Shown: piece after piece, positions 57,238 to 64,000 of the stretch
Position numbering within the stretch: position 1 is the stretch's first letter
Layout of the letters: the number at the start of each line of letters is the position of its first letter
Origin: Methanocaldococcus lauensis
Lineage (GTDB): Archaea > AGJL01 > Methanococci > Methanococcales > Methanocaldococcaceae
Direction of reading: 5' to 3'
NCBI RefSeq assembly: GCF_902827225.1
Contig: NZ_LR792632.1
Span: 1,011,030 to 1,075,029 of the forward strand
DNA length: 64,000 nucleotides
The notes under the pieces: model-generated
What the model was told of the DNA's origin: nothing
Seen by the model: the letters and a program-made list of their open reading frames with translations, nothing else
The model's database searches: none
Translations under genes and position numbers: made by a program

Positions 57238-58629
57238 ATGTTTATAGATGGAAAGTGGATAGATAGAGAGGATTTAGAAGTTATAAATCCCTACACCTTA
57301 GAAGTTATTAAAAAGATACCTGCATTGAGTAGAGAAGAAGTTAAAGAAACTATAGATAATGCTGAAAAATATAAGGATGTCATGAAAAATCTTTCCATTG
57401 CTAAGAGATACAACATTTTAATGAACATTGCTAAACAAATTAAAGAAAAAAAAGAAGAATTATCTAAAATATTGGCAATTGATGCAGGAAAGCCAATAAA
57501 ACAGGCAAGAGTTGAGGTTGAGAGAAGTATAGGAACCTTTAAATCAGCGGCTTTTTATGTTAAGGAGTTTAGAAATGAAGTAATTCCTTCAGATGATAAG
57601 TTAATTTTTACTCTCAGAGAACCTGTAGGAATTGTAGGGGCGATAACTCCATTTAACTTCCCTTTAAATTTATCAGCACATAAGATAGCTCCAGCAATTG
57701 CCACGGGAAATGTTATTGTTCATCATCCATCATCAAAAGCCCCTCTCGTTTGTATAGAGTTGGCAAAGATAATAGAAAACGCTTTAAAAAAGTATAATGT
57801 TCCCTTAGGGGTTTATAATTTACTTACTGGTAATGGAGAGATTGTTGGAGATGAAATAGTTGTTAATGAAAAGGTTAATATGATTTCATTTACTGGAAGT
57901 GTTAAAGTTGGGGAATTAATAACTAAAAAGGCAGGTTTTAAAAAGATTGCATTAGAGTTAGGAGGAGTTAATCCAAATATTGTTTTAAAGGATGCTGATT
58001 TAAAAAAGGCAGTAAATTCATTAATAAAAGGAAGTTTTATCTACGCTGGACAAGTTTGTATTTCAGTAGGAATGATTATAGTTGATGAAAGTATATCTGA
58101 CAAATTTATAGAGATGTTTGTAAATAAGGCTAAAGAGCTTAATGTAGGAAATCCATTAGATGAAAAAACTGATTTAGGACCATTAATAAGTTTAGAGCAC
58201 GCAGAGTGGGTTGAAGAAATTGTTAAAAAATCTATAAATGAGGGAGGAAAACTATTATTAGGAGGTAAAAGAGAAAAGGCAGTATTTTATCCAACAATAT
58301 TAGAGGTTGATAAAGATAATATTTTATGTAAAACTGAAACATTTGCTCCAGTAGTTCCAATAATTAGAGCTAAGGAGGAGGAGATGATAGATATAGCCAA
58401 TAGCACAGAGTATGGATTACATTCAGCAGTATTTACTAAAGATATTAATAAGGCATTATACTTTGCTGAAAACTTAAAGTTTGGTGGAGTTATTATAAAT
58501 GACTCCTCACTATTCAGGCAGGATAATATGCCATTTGGGGGAATTAAGAAGAGTGGGTTAGGTAGAGAAGGTGTTAAATATGCAATGGAAGAAATGAGTA
58601 ATATAAAAACGGTGATAATTACAAAATAA
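57238..58629 (+). CDS. cofA: Lactaldehyde dehydrogenase (coenzyme F420 biosynthesis)
   Basis: 463 aa aldehyde dehydrogenase. NAD(P) segment TPFNFPLNLSAHKIAPAIATGN, general base ELGGVNPNI, catalytic cysteine in IYAGQVCISVGM, and NMPFGGIKKSGLGREG near the end. The M. jannaschii orthologue (MJ1411, CofA) oxidises lactaldehyde to lactate, the precursor of the F420 phospholactate moiety; this length and context agree. GGTGAAAATTT precedes the ATG. It is followed 15 bp later by marker protein 3. Confidence 0.88.
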   Translation: MFIDGKWIDREDLEVINPYTLEVIKKIPALSREEVKETIDNAEKYKDVMKNLSIAKRYNILMNIAKQIKEKKEELSKILAIDAGKPIKQARVEVERSIGTFKSAAFYVKEFRNEVIPSDDKLIFTLREPVGIVGAITPFNFPLNLSAHKIAPAIATGNVIVHHPSSKAPLVCIELAKIIENALKKYNVPLGVYNLLTGNGEIVGDEIVVNEKVNMISFTGSVKVGELITKKAGFKKIALELGGVNPNIVLKDADLKKAVNSLIKGSFIYAGQVCISVGMIIVDESISDKFIEMFVNKAKELNVGNPLDEKTDLGPLISLEHAEWVEEIVKKSINEGGKLLLGGKREKAVFYPTILEVDKDNILCKTETFAPVVPIIRAKEEEMIDIANSTEYGLHSAVFTKDINKALYFAENLKFGGVIINDSSLFRQDNMPFGGIKKSGLGREGVKYAMEEMSNIKTVIITK

Positions 58630-58644
58630 CTATATGGTGAAAGC

Positions 58645-60141
58645 ATGGCTAAGGTTATAGTTAATGGAAAAGAAAAAGTAGGAGAAACTTTAAAAGATGT
58701 TATAAAGGATGAGTATTACAAAAAAGAGACAAATATTGTTATAATAAAAGGAGTTAAAAAAGAGGCAGAGAAAATTCCCAAAAAGTTCTTAATTAAAACT
58801 ACCAAGGGAAATATAACAATTGCGATAACTGAAAATAATGAAACTGCCAAATTTTTCATAAATAATTATAAAAACTTCGTAAAAAAACTTAGATGGGTTA
58901 GTGGAATAGATGTGGCATTTGGTTCTACAAGAATTGATTTAAACATATCTACAGAACCAAAAGAATTTAAAAAATGGGATGTTGTATTAAGTATATCTGG
59001 TTTGGATAAAGATGAGGGGCATATTGTATTTGTTAAGAGAAAAGGAGAGGCTGTTTATGGTTTAAAAGAACCAAAAATTGGAATTGTTGTTGGAGGTAAG
59101 TGGGTTATTGATAAACTAAATATTGGAGATGAAATTATTGATATAGAGCCAATTAGAGAGGAAAAAGAGGCAGTTGATTACTTTGTAACAACAGATTTAA
59201 ATACAAAATTGGAAGATGGTTGGAAAATTTATACTTACTTTACTGCTGAATTTGATGGAACTCCCTCAGCAGTTGAGCACTGTTTGGCACTTATGGAAGA
59301 TGGAATATTTGAAATTTCTGAAAATACTAACACTTATGCCGCAGATTGTAGATTACAAACCTTAAAAATTGAAGAGGGGAGTTTAATAGATAGAGATAGA
59401 GGAGTAATAACTGTAAGAAATTATGGAGTAGGAGAGGGGAAGGTTTATATTTATAGAGAAAGTAGAAGTTCCTCTCTATCTCATACAGTTGTTGGAAAAG
59501 TTAAAGAAGGAATTGAACTTATAGATTTCTCAGACTCTGGAATTTTGTCAGTAAAGACAGTTCCAGAAAGGTTATGTGCTATTGGTTTAACCATAGATGA
59601 GGCAGAGGAGTTATTTAAGAAGTATAACATAGAGGTAGAAAAAGAGGGAGATTTAGAAAATGCTATTGTTGTTGAACAAGAGCCTGAATATACATTGGAA
59701 GTATTAAAAAAGAAAAAAGTTAAAATCACTGGGCTAAATAAGAACAAAATAGTAGTTATAGAATTATTTGAAGATAAGGCTCCAATATCCTCATGGTATT
59801 TCAGAAAAACTACTGGATTAACTACTAAGAGAGTAGGAAAACTACATGTTTATTTCAAACACAAAGATGTTATTATGTTTAAAGGTAATCCTGACTATGC
59901 AAAAGGTTTATTGCCAGAAAATACTCCAAAAGAAAAAGTTGAAAAATACTACATTGGAGTAACTAATATGGTTAGTAGATACAAAGGGATGATAGGAGTT
60001 AGATTTAGTGACAGTGATAAATTTGGTCCTACTGGTGAAGGTTTTGAAAAAACCAACATTGTTGGAAGAATCGTTGAAAATGCCGAGTATTTAAAAAATG
60101 TTAAACATGGAGAAGATATCTATATACTATTAAAAAAGTAG
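58645..60141 (+). CDS. Methanogenesis marker protein 3 (UPF0288)
   Basis: 498 aa. A ubiquitin-like start ([21 protein letters not shown]) is followed by a long conserved region with [54 protein letters not shown] and [31 protein letters not shown], which has cyclophilin-like features. Found in all methanogens with methyl-coenzyme M reductase; linked to that enzyme's activation complex. In one operon with cofA. GGTGAAAGC precedes the ATG. Confidence 0.93.
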   Translation: MAKVIVNGKEKVGETLKDVIKDEYYKKETNIVIIKGVKKEAEKIPKKFLIKTTKGNITIAITENNETAKFFINNYKNFVKKLRWVSGIDVAFGSTRIDLNISTEPKEFKKWDVVLSISGLDKDEGHIVFVKRKGEAVYGLKEPKIGIVVGGKWVIDKLNIGDEIIDIEPIREEKEAVDYFVTTDLNTKLEDGWKIYTYFTAEFDGTPSAVEHCLALMEDGIFEISENTNTYAADCRLQTLKIEEGSLIDRDRGVITVRNYGVGEGKVYIYRESRSSSLSHTVVGKVKEGIELIDFSDSGILSVKTVPERLCAIGLTIDEAEELFKKYNIEVEKEGDLENAIVVEQEPEYTLEVLKKKKVKITGLNKNKIVVIELFEDKAPISSWYFRKTTGLTTKRVGKLHVYFKHKDVIMFKGNPDYAKGLLPENTPKEKVEKYYIGVTNMVSRYKGMIGVRFSDSDKFGPTGEGFEKTNIVGRIVENAEYLKNVKHGEDIYILLKK

Positions 60142-60270
60142 AATAACATCTAAATTTTTTTGCTTATTAGTATATAATTTCATTTTAAGTTTTTAAGTCT
60201 TATTTTAATTAAACTATTTTTATTTTAATCTAATAATTGTTAATTAGTTAGAAAATAAAAGGTGAGATGT

Positions 60271-61374
60271 ATGGAATTAACGCCATGGGAAACACCGACA
60301 ATTATAGATTATAGAAAAACAATGGAACAGTTTGGAATAAAACCAATAGAAGATATTTTAAAGGATTTAAAAGATGAACATCATTTTTTTAGAAGAAATA
60401 TTATACTCGGACATAGAGATTTTGAAAAAATAGTGGAATCTATAAAAAATAATAAAGAGTTTGCTGTAGTTAGTGGAATGATGCCCTCTGGAAAAATGCA
60501 CTTTGGGCATAAGATGGTTGTTGATTTATTAAAATATTATCAAAAATACACTGACAATATAAATATTCCTATAGCAGACTTAGAGGCATACTGGGCAAGA
60601 AACATGAGTTTTGAAAAAACTAAAAAACTTGCTTTAAATGAATATATAACCAACTATATTGCCCTTGGATTGGAACCAGAAAAAATAAATGTATATTTAC
60701 AGTCAAAATATCAAAAAGTTAAAGATTTGACTTTAATTTTATCTAAAAAAACAAATTGGAGCGAAATGAGTGCAATTTATGGATTTAAAGGAGAGACAAA
60801 TATAGGACATGTAATTGCTCCAATAGTTCAAGTTGCAGATATACTACATCCTCAACTCGACGAAAATTTAAATCCAGAACCAAAACCAGTTGTTGTTCCA
60901 GTAGGGATTGATCAAGATCCACACATTAGATTAACAAGGGATATAGCCAACAGAGCCAAAGAATTTAAATTTATTCCCCCCTCCTCAACATATCATAGAT
61001 TTATGACTGGATTATTAGGAGGAAAAATGAGTTCTTCAAAGCCAGAGACAGCAATATTTTTAACTGATGATGAAGAAACTGTTAAAAAGAAAATATTTTC
61101 AGCTAAAACTGGCGGTAGAAAAACTTTAGAAGAACATAAGAAATATGGAGGTATTCCAGAGGAATGTGTCATTTATGAGTTATTCTTATATCACTTAATT
61201 TTAGATGATAATGAACTTTTAGAAATTTATAGAAAATGTAAAAGTGGAGAATTAACATGTGGAAAGTGTAAAAAAATGGCTTATGAAATGGTTATAGAAT
61301 TTTTAAAGGATTTAAATGAAAAGAGGAAACAGGCAAAAGAAATTGCACTAAAAATATTAGAAGGAAAGTATTAA
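60271..61374 (+). CDS. trpS: Tryptophan-tRNA ligase
   Basis: 367 aa class I synthetase: the HIGH-like motif is SGKMHFGHKM and the KMSKS motif is GKMSSSKPE. GIDQDPHIRLTRDIA is the tryptophan-site region of the archaeal/eukaryotic type. The CKSGELTCGKCKK segment near the end carries a cysteine pair. The ATG at 60271 follows AGGTGAGATGT; the GTG at 60262 lies within that site. Monocistronic, with the sRNA 28 bp behind it. Confidence 0.96.
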   Translation: MELTPWETPTIIDYRKTMEQFGIKPIEDILKDLKDEHHFFRRNIILGHRDFEKIVESIKNNKEFAVVSGMMPSGKMHFGHKMVVDLLKYYQKYTDNINIPIADLEAYWARNMSFEKTKKLALNEYITNYIALGLEPEKINVYLQSKYQKVKDLTLILSKKTNWSEMSAIYGFKGETNIGHVIAPIVQVADILHPQLDENLNPEPKPVVVPVGIDQDPHIRLTRDIANRAKEFKFIPPSSTYHRFMTGLLGGKMSSSKPETAIFLTDDEETVKKKIFSAKTGGRKTLEEHKKYGGIPEECVIYELFLYHLILDDNELLEIYRKCKSGELTCGKCKKMAYEMVIEFLKDLNEKRKQAKEIALKILEGKY

Positions 61375-61402
61375 AAATTTAAAATTAAATTAATAAAAAA
61401 GA

Positions 61403-61471
61403 TTGGCGATGATGACAATTTCGCTATCTGATTTTTCAATATAATGATGACTACTCCCGCAGCTGAGCCAA
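61403..61471 (+). ncRNA. C/D box sRNA (2'-O-methylation guide)
   Basis: All four boxes are perfect: C ATGATGA (61409-61415), D' CTGA (61428-61431), C' ATGATGA (61444-61450), D CTGA (61463-61466). TTGGC (61403-61407) pairs with GCCAA (61467-61471) as terminal stem. Both guides are 12 nt. The D' guide CAATTTCGCTAT is complementary to TAGCGAAATT, a near-universal 23S rRNA domain IV sequence; the fifth-nucleotide rule puts the methyl group on the C of that sequence. The D guide CTACTCCCGCAG has no target I can name. A T6 run follows at 61475. Confidence 0.88.
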
Positions 61472-61474
61472 ACC

Positions 61475-61480
61475 TTTTTT
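61475..61480 (+). terminator. T6 run after the C/D box sRNA
   Basis: TTTTTT directly after the terminal stem of the sRNA, overlapping the last bases of the convergent tfrA gene. Typical archaeal oligo-T termination signal. Confidence 0.5.
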
Positions 61481-63101
61481 AAATTCTCTTTAAATATTCA
61501 TCAACATCATAATCTACCTTTTCAAACCATATTTTATTATCTTTTATAATTATATTTCCTCTCCATTCTTCTTTAGTTTCTGGATAATCTTCTCTATAAT
61601 GTGCTCCTCTACTTTCCTCTCTATACAAGGCTGACTTTGTAACTAATTTAGCAACGGTAATCATATTTTTTAGTTCAAAATATTTTTGCATGTCAATTAT
61701 TCCACTAACTTTAACATATTTTATATTTTTTTCAATTTCTTCAATTTTTTTTAGACCTTTTTTTAAACCTTCTTCACATCTAACAATAGATACATAATCC
61801 CACATTATTTTTTTTAAATCTTTAATTAAATTGTAAAGATTTAAATTTCCTTCTAAGTTATTTACTTCTTCTTTAATTTCTGTAATCAAATCCTCTACAT
61901 TAATATATTCAAATTCACAATTTTCAACGAATTCCTTTGCTGATTTTCCAGCTATGGCTCCAAAAACTTGAGTATCTGCCAAGGCATTTCCTCCTAATCT
62001 ATTAGCCCCATGAATTCCACCAGTAACTTCTCCACAAGCAAACAATCCCTCTATATTAGTTTCACATTTTTCATTAATTCTCAAACCTCCCATAAAATGA
62101 TGAGCGGTTGGAGAAACTATCATAGGCTCCTTTCTAATATCAATTCCAATCTTTAAAAATTGTTTAAGCATTGTCTCTAATTTTTTCTCAATAACTTCGT
62201 TAGGTAAGTGGGATACATCCAAATAAACTCCTCCATTAACTCCTCTACCTTCCTGAATCTCTTTATAAATAGCTCTTGCAACTATATCCCTTGTAGATAA
62301 CTCCATCCTTTCCTTGTCATATCTTGCCATAAATCTTTCTTTATTTTTGTTATATAGTATTCCTCCTTCTCCCCTTACCGCCTCTGTAACTAAGATTCCT
62401 GAACCTACTATACCAGTTGGATGAAATTGAACCATTTCCATATCTATAAGTTCAGCTCCTTCATTATATGCTATAGCAAATCCATCTCCAACCTTTTGAA
62501 TAGGATTTGATGTTACAGGATAGAGTTGTCCAGCTCCTCCAGTTGCCAATATTGTTGCCTTGGCAAATATTGGAAATATATCTCCAGTTTTCAAATCTAA
62601 AAAAATAGCTCCATAGCATCTATTATTATTTACAATTAACTTTATTGCCATAACATCCTCTAAGATTTTAATCCTTTCAAATTTTGATATATATTCCATC
62701 AAACCTCTCATTATTTCATGTCCAGTTCTATCTCCACAGTAACATGTTCTATTAAAACTCTGCCCTCCAAAAGGTCTCTGAGCTATAAAACCATTTTCAT
62801 CCCTATCAAATAGACAGCCAAACTTTTCTAAGTTTAAAAGTTCCTTAGGAGCATTTTTTACTAATATTTCTACCAACTTTGGATTATTTATAAATCCTCC
62901 ACCTTTTACTGTATCATAAAAATGCTTTTTAAAACTGTCCTTTGGATTAAATACTGCATTATAACCTCCTTCAGCCATTACTGTGCATCCACTTTTTCCA
63001 AATAATCCTTTTACTGCTATTATGACATCTTTATTTCTACATTCTATTGCCGCTCTAACTGCTGAACCTCCTCCACCTATAATTAGAATATCAGTTTTCA
63101 T
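61479..63101 (-). CDS. tfrA: Thiol:fumarate reductase subunit A
   Basis: 540 aa flavoprotein of the succinate dehydrogenase/fumarate reductase family: FAD-binding IIGGGGSAVRAAIE, the covalent-flavin region SGCTVMAEGGYNAVF (cysteine-glycine-serine neighbours, no His), RPFGGQSFNRTCYCGDRTGHEI, EGGILYNKNKERF, SPTAHHFMGGLRI, and REESRGAHYREDYP at the C-terminus. In methanogens TfrAB reduces fumarate with coenzymes M and B, giving succinate and heterodisulfide. TfrB is not in the window. GGTGATAAG precedes the ATG. Confidence 0.92.
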   Translation of the reverse strand: MKTDILIIGGGGSAVRAAIECRNKDVIIAVKGLFGKSGCTVMAEGGYNAVFNPKDSFKKHFYDTVKGGGFINNPKLVEILVKNAPKELLNLEKFGCLFDRDENGFIAQRPFGGQSFNRTCYCGDRTGHEIMRGLMEYISKFERIKILEDVMAIKLIVNNNRCYGAIFLDLKTGDIFPIFAKATILATGGAGQLYPVTSNPIQKVGDGFAIAYNEGAELIDMEMVQFHPTGIVGSGILVTEAVRGEGGILYNKNKERFMARYDKERMELSTRDIVARAIYKEIQEGRGVNGGVYLDVSHLPNEVIEKKLETMLKQFLKIGIDIRKEPMIVSPTAHHFMGGLRINEKCETNIEGLFACGEVTGGIHGANRLGGNALADTQVFGAIAGKSAKEFVENCEFEYINVEDLITEIKEEVNNLEGNLNLYNLIKDLKKIMWDYVSIVRCEEGLKKGLKKIEEIEKNIKYVKVSGIIDMQKYFELKNMITVAKLVTKSALYREESRGAHYREDYPETKEEWRGNIIIKDNKIWFEKVDYDVDEYLKRI

Positions 63102-63208
63102 CTTATCACCAACAATAAGATTAAGGATAAATAAACATAAATAAGTTATCTAAGTTTATATTTATCAAACAAAAAATAGAAAATAAATGAAATTTTTAGG
63201 GTGAAATA

Positions 63209-63673
63209 ATGGAAGTCATAATTAAAGCAAAGGTAAAGCCAACTGAAGATAAATATAAAGTTAAAAAGGCAATATTAAACATATTTCCAAAGGCAAAACT
63301 TAATTTTGTTAAAGGAGAGGATGAATTTGGTAAGTGGGAAGGAGTTACTAAGAATGTAGAGAAATTTAAAGAAATTTTGAGACGGCAGGCAATTTTAGAC
63401 ACCGCAAGAATGGTTTTAGAAAAAGGAATTATGGAAAGTTCAACTAAATTTTACTTAAATAAGCAAGCTGCCTATGTAGGGACGGTAAATTTTGACATAG
63501 ATACACATGGAGGGATTTTTGTAAAAATAGTTGCTGATAAAAATGAAGATATTATGAAAATTATAAAAGACATTGCTCCAAGAACAAAAGGAGGAGTTAT
63601 AATTAATGAGGATGAATTAGAAACTGTAGAAGAAACTAATAATACAGAAACTGAATTTAAAAAGAGTGAATAA
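63209..63673 (+). CDS. UPF0201 RNA-binding family protein
   Basis: 154 aa. Family pattern: VIIKAKVKPTEDKYKVKKAILNIFP at the start, RRQAILDTARMVLEKGI and FYLNKQAAYVGTVNFD. The fold resembles ribosomal protein L5 and is thought to bind RNA; the function is unknown. The tail (from about 135) is acidic. AGGGTGAAATA precedes the ATG. Convergent with the truncated gene at the right edge. Confidence 0.85.
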   Translation: MEVIIKAKVKPTEDKYKVKKAILNIFPKAKLNFVKGEDEFGKWEGVTKNVEKFKEILRRQAILDTARMVLEKGIMESSTKFYLNKQAAYVGTVNFDIDTHGGIFVKIVADKNEDIMKIIKDIAPRTKGGVIINEDELETVEETNNTETEFKKSE

Positions 63674-63702
63674 ATATTGAATCAAATTTTAAGATTATTG
63701 AT

Positions 63703-64000
63703 TTACTGTTTTAAAGCTTTCTTCTTCTTATATTCAATACATACTTTCCCAATGTATATTCCAAGAATTATAACAGATACCATTATCCAAAAATTTAGTG
63801 GAAATCCTAATATTTTAAAATGTTCTAAGATTTCCTCTTTTCCAGAAGTTATTAATAAGACATGAGTAGCCTCTAAGGCATAGACACCAAAGATTCCAAT
63901 TTCAAGAACTTCCATTGCCTCTCCTATAGCTACTTGATATTTTGTGTTTTCAGCTAATTGGTTTGCTATATTTCTCTCCAAATCTTCTGATATCGTTGTT
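63703..64000 (-). CDS. Membrane protein, C-terminal part only (5' end beyond window)
   Basis: The minus-strand frame is open to the window edge (99 codons including the stop), reading TISEDLERNIANQL before the first possible start at 63981, so the true start lies outside. Two hydrophobic segments (about EVLEIGIFGVYALEATHVLLI and FWIMVSVIILGIYIGKVCI) and a basic end (EYKKKKALKQ). The IGIFGVYALEATHV motif suggests an RMD1/YagE-like or DUF155-type tail, but the family is not certain. Confidence 0.55.
   Translation of the reverse strand, partial: TTISEDLERNIANQLAENTKYQVAIGEAMEVLEIGIFGVYALEATHVLLITSGKEEILEHFKILGFPLNFWIMVSVIILGIYIGKVCIEYKKKKALKQ

Overview
The window comes from a hyperthermophilic methanogen of the genus Methanocaldococcus or a very close relative. 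It is strongly AT-rich, has archaeal TATA boxes and GGTGA-type ribosome binding sites, and its genes closely resemble those of M. jannaschii: methanogenesis marker protein 3, the F420-pathway lactaldehyde dehydrogenase CofA, form III RuBisCO, thiol:fumarate reductase, archaeal phosphomevalonate dehydratase, eIF5A, and DRG and NOG1 GTPases. I list 57 protein genes, two of them cut by the window edges, plus one tRNA, one C/D box sRNA and one or two further structured RNA candidates. I see no CRISPR array, rRNA or intact insertion sequence.

Layout. 0-4.3 kb: a truncated radical SAM gene, then on the minus strand a MobB-like protein, an ArsR repressor with a likely operator, a DRG GTPase and methionine aminopeptidase. 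4.4-11.9 kb: a plus-strand DNA-end-processing operon herA-mre11-rad50-nurA, followed by a PIN protein without an ordinary start codon. 11.9-16.3 kb: a TIM-barrel protein, the phosphomevalonate dehydratase large subunit, CbiB, a Clp1-like RNA 5'-kinase and an MJ1316-type RNA-end-binding protein. 16.3-19.4 kb: an MFS transporter and an exported Lon-type protease. 19.5 kb: tRNA-Ser(GCU). 19.8-27.9 kb: a PUA protein, a CBS-pyrI-phosphomevalonate dehydratase small subunit-NOG1 minus-strand group, fumarase alpha, a PHP phosphoesterase, the AGOG 8-oxoguanine glycosylase and an SPL-type radical SAM protein. 27.9-30.7 kb: a large surface lipoprotein.

30.9-40.4 kb holds the biotin genes bioW-bioF and bioD-bioA, all on the plus strand but split by about 5.1 kb of accessory DNA: an archaeal ATPase/nuclease-like gene carrying a GC-rich palindromic in-frame insert, a six-TM KAP-family P-loop NTPase and a small acidic protein. 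40.4-40.9 kb is a GC-rich noncoding island with a promoter and many helices, the best candidate here for an uncharacterised RNA. 40.9-49.3 kb: small membrane proteins, dihydroorotase, a glycosyltransferase, MrpF-like and UPF0216 proteins, an AMP-sensor-like CBS protein, and a surface propeller protein followed by three small membrane proteins, one with a probable frameshift. 49.3-64 kb: a glycyl-radical activase, eIF5A, pyruvate carboxylase A and B, a CBS regulator, a methyltransferase, RuBisCO, CofA, marker protein 3, TrpS, a C/D box sRNA, thiol:fumarate reductase A, UPF0201 and a truncated membrane protein.

Together the metabolic genes cover anaplerotic and reductive TCA steps (pyruvate to oxaloacetate, malate/fumarate, fumarate to succinate), isoprenoid, biotin, pyrimidine, cobamide and F420 synthesis, and AMP salvage. 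Starts were moved from the longest open frame to the codon 4-10 nt after a GGTGA-like site where the sequence supported it.
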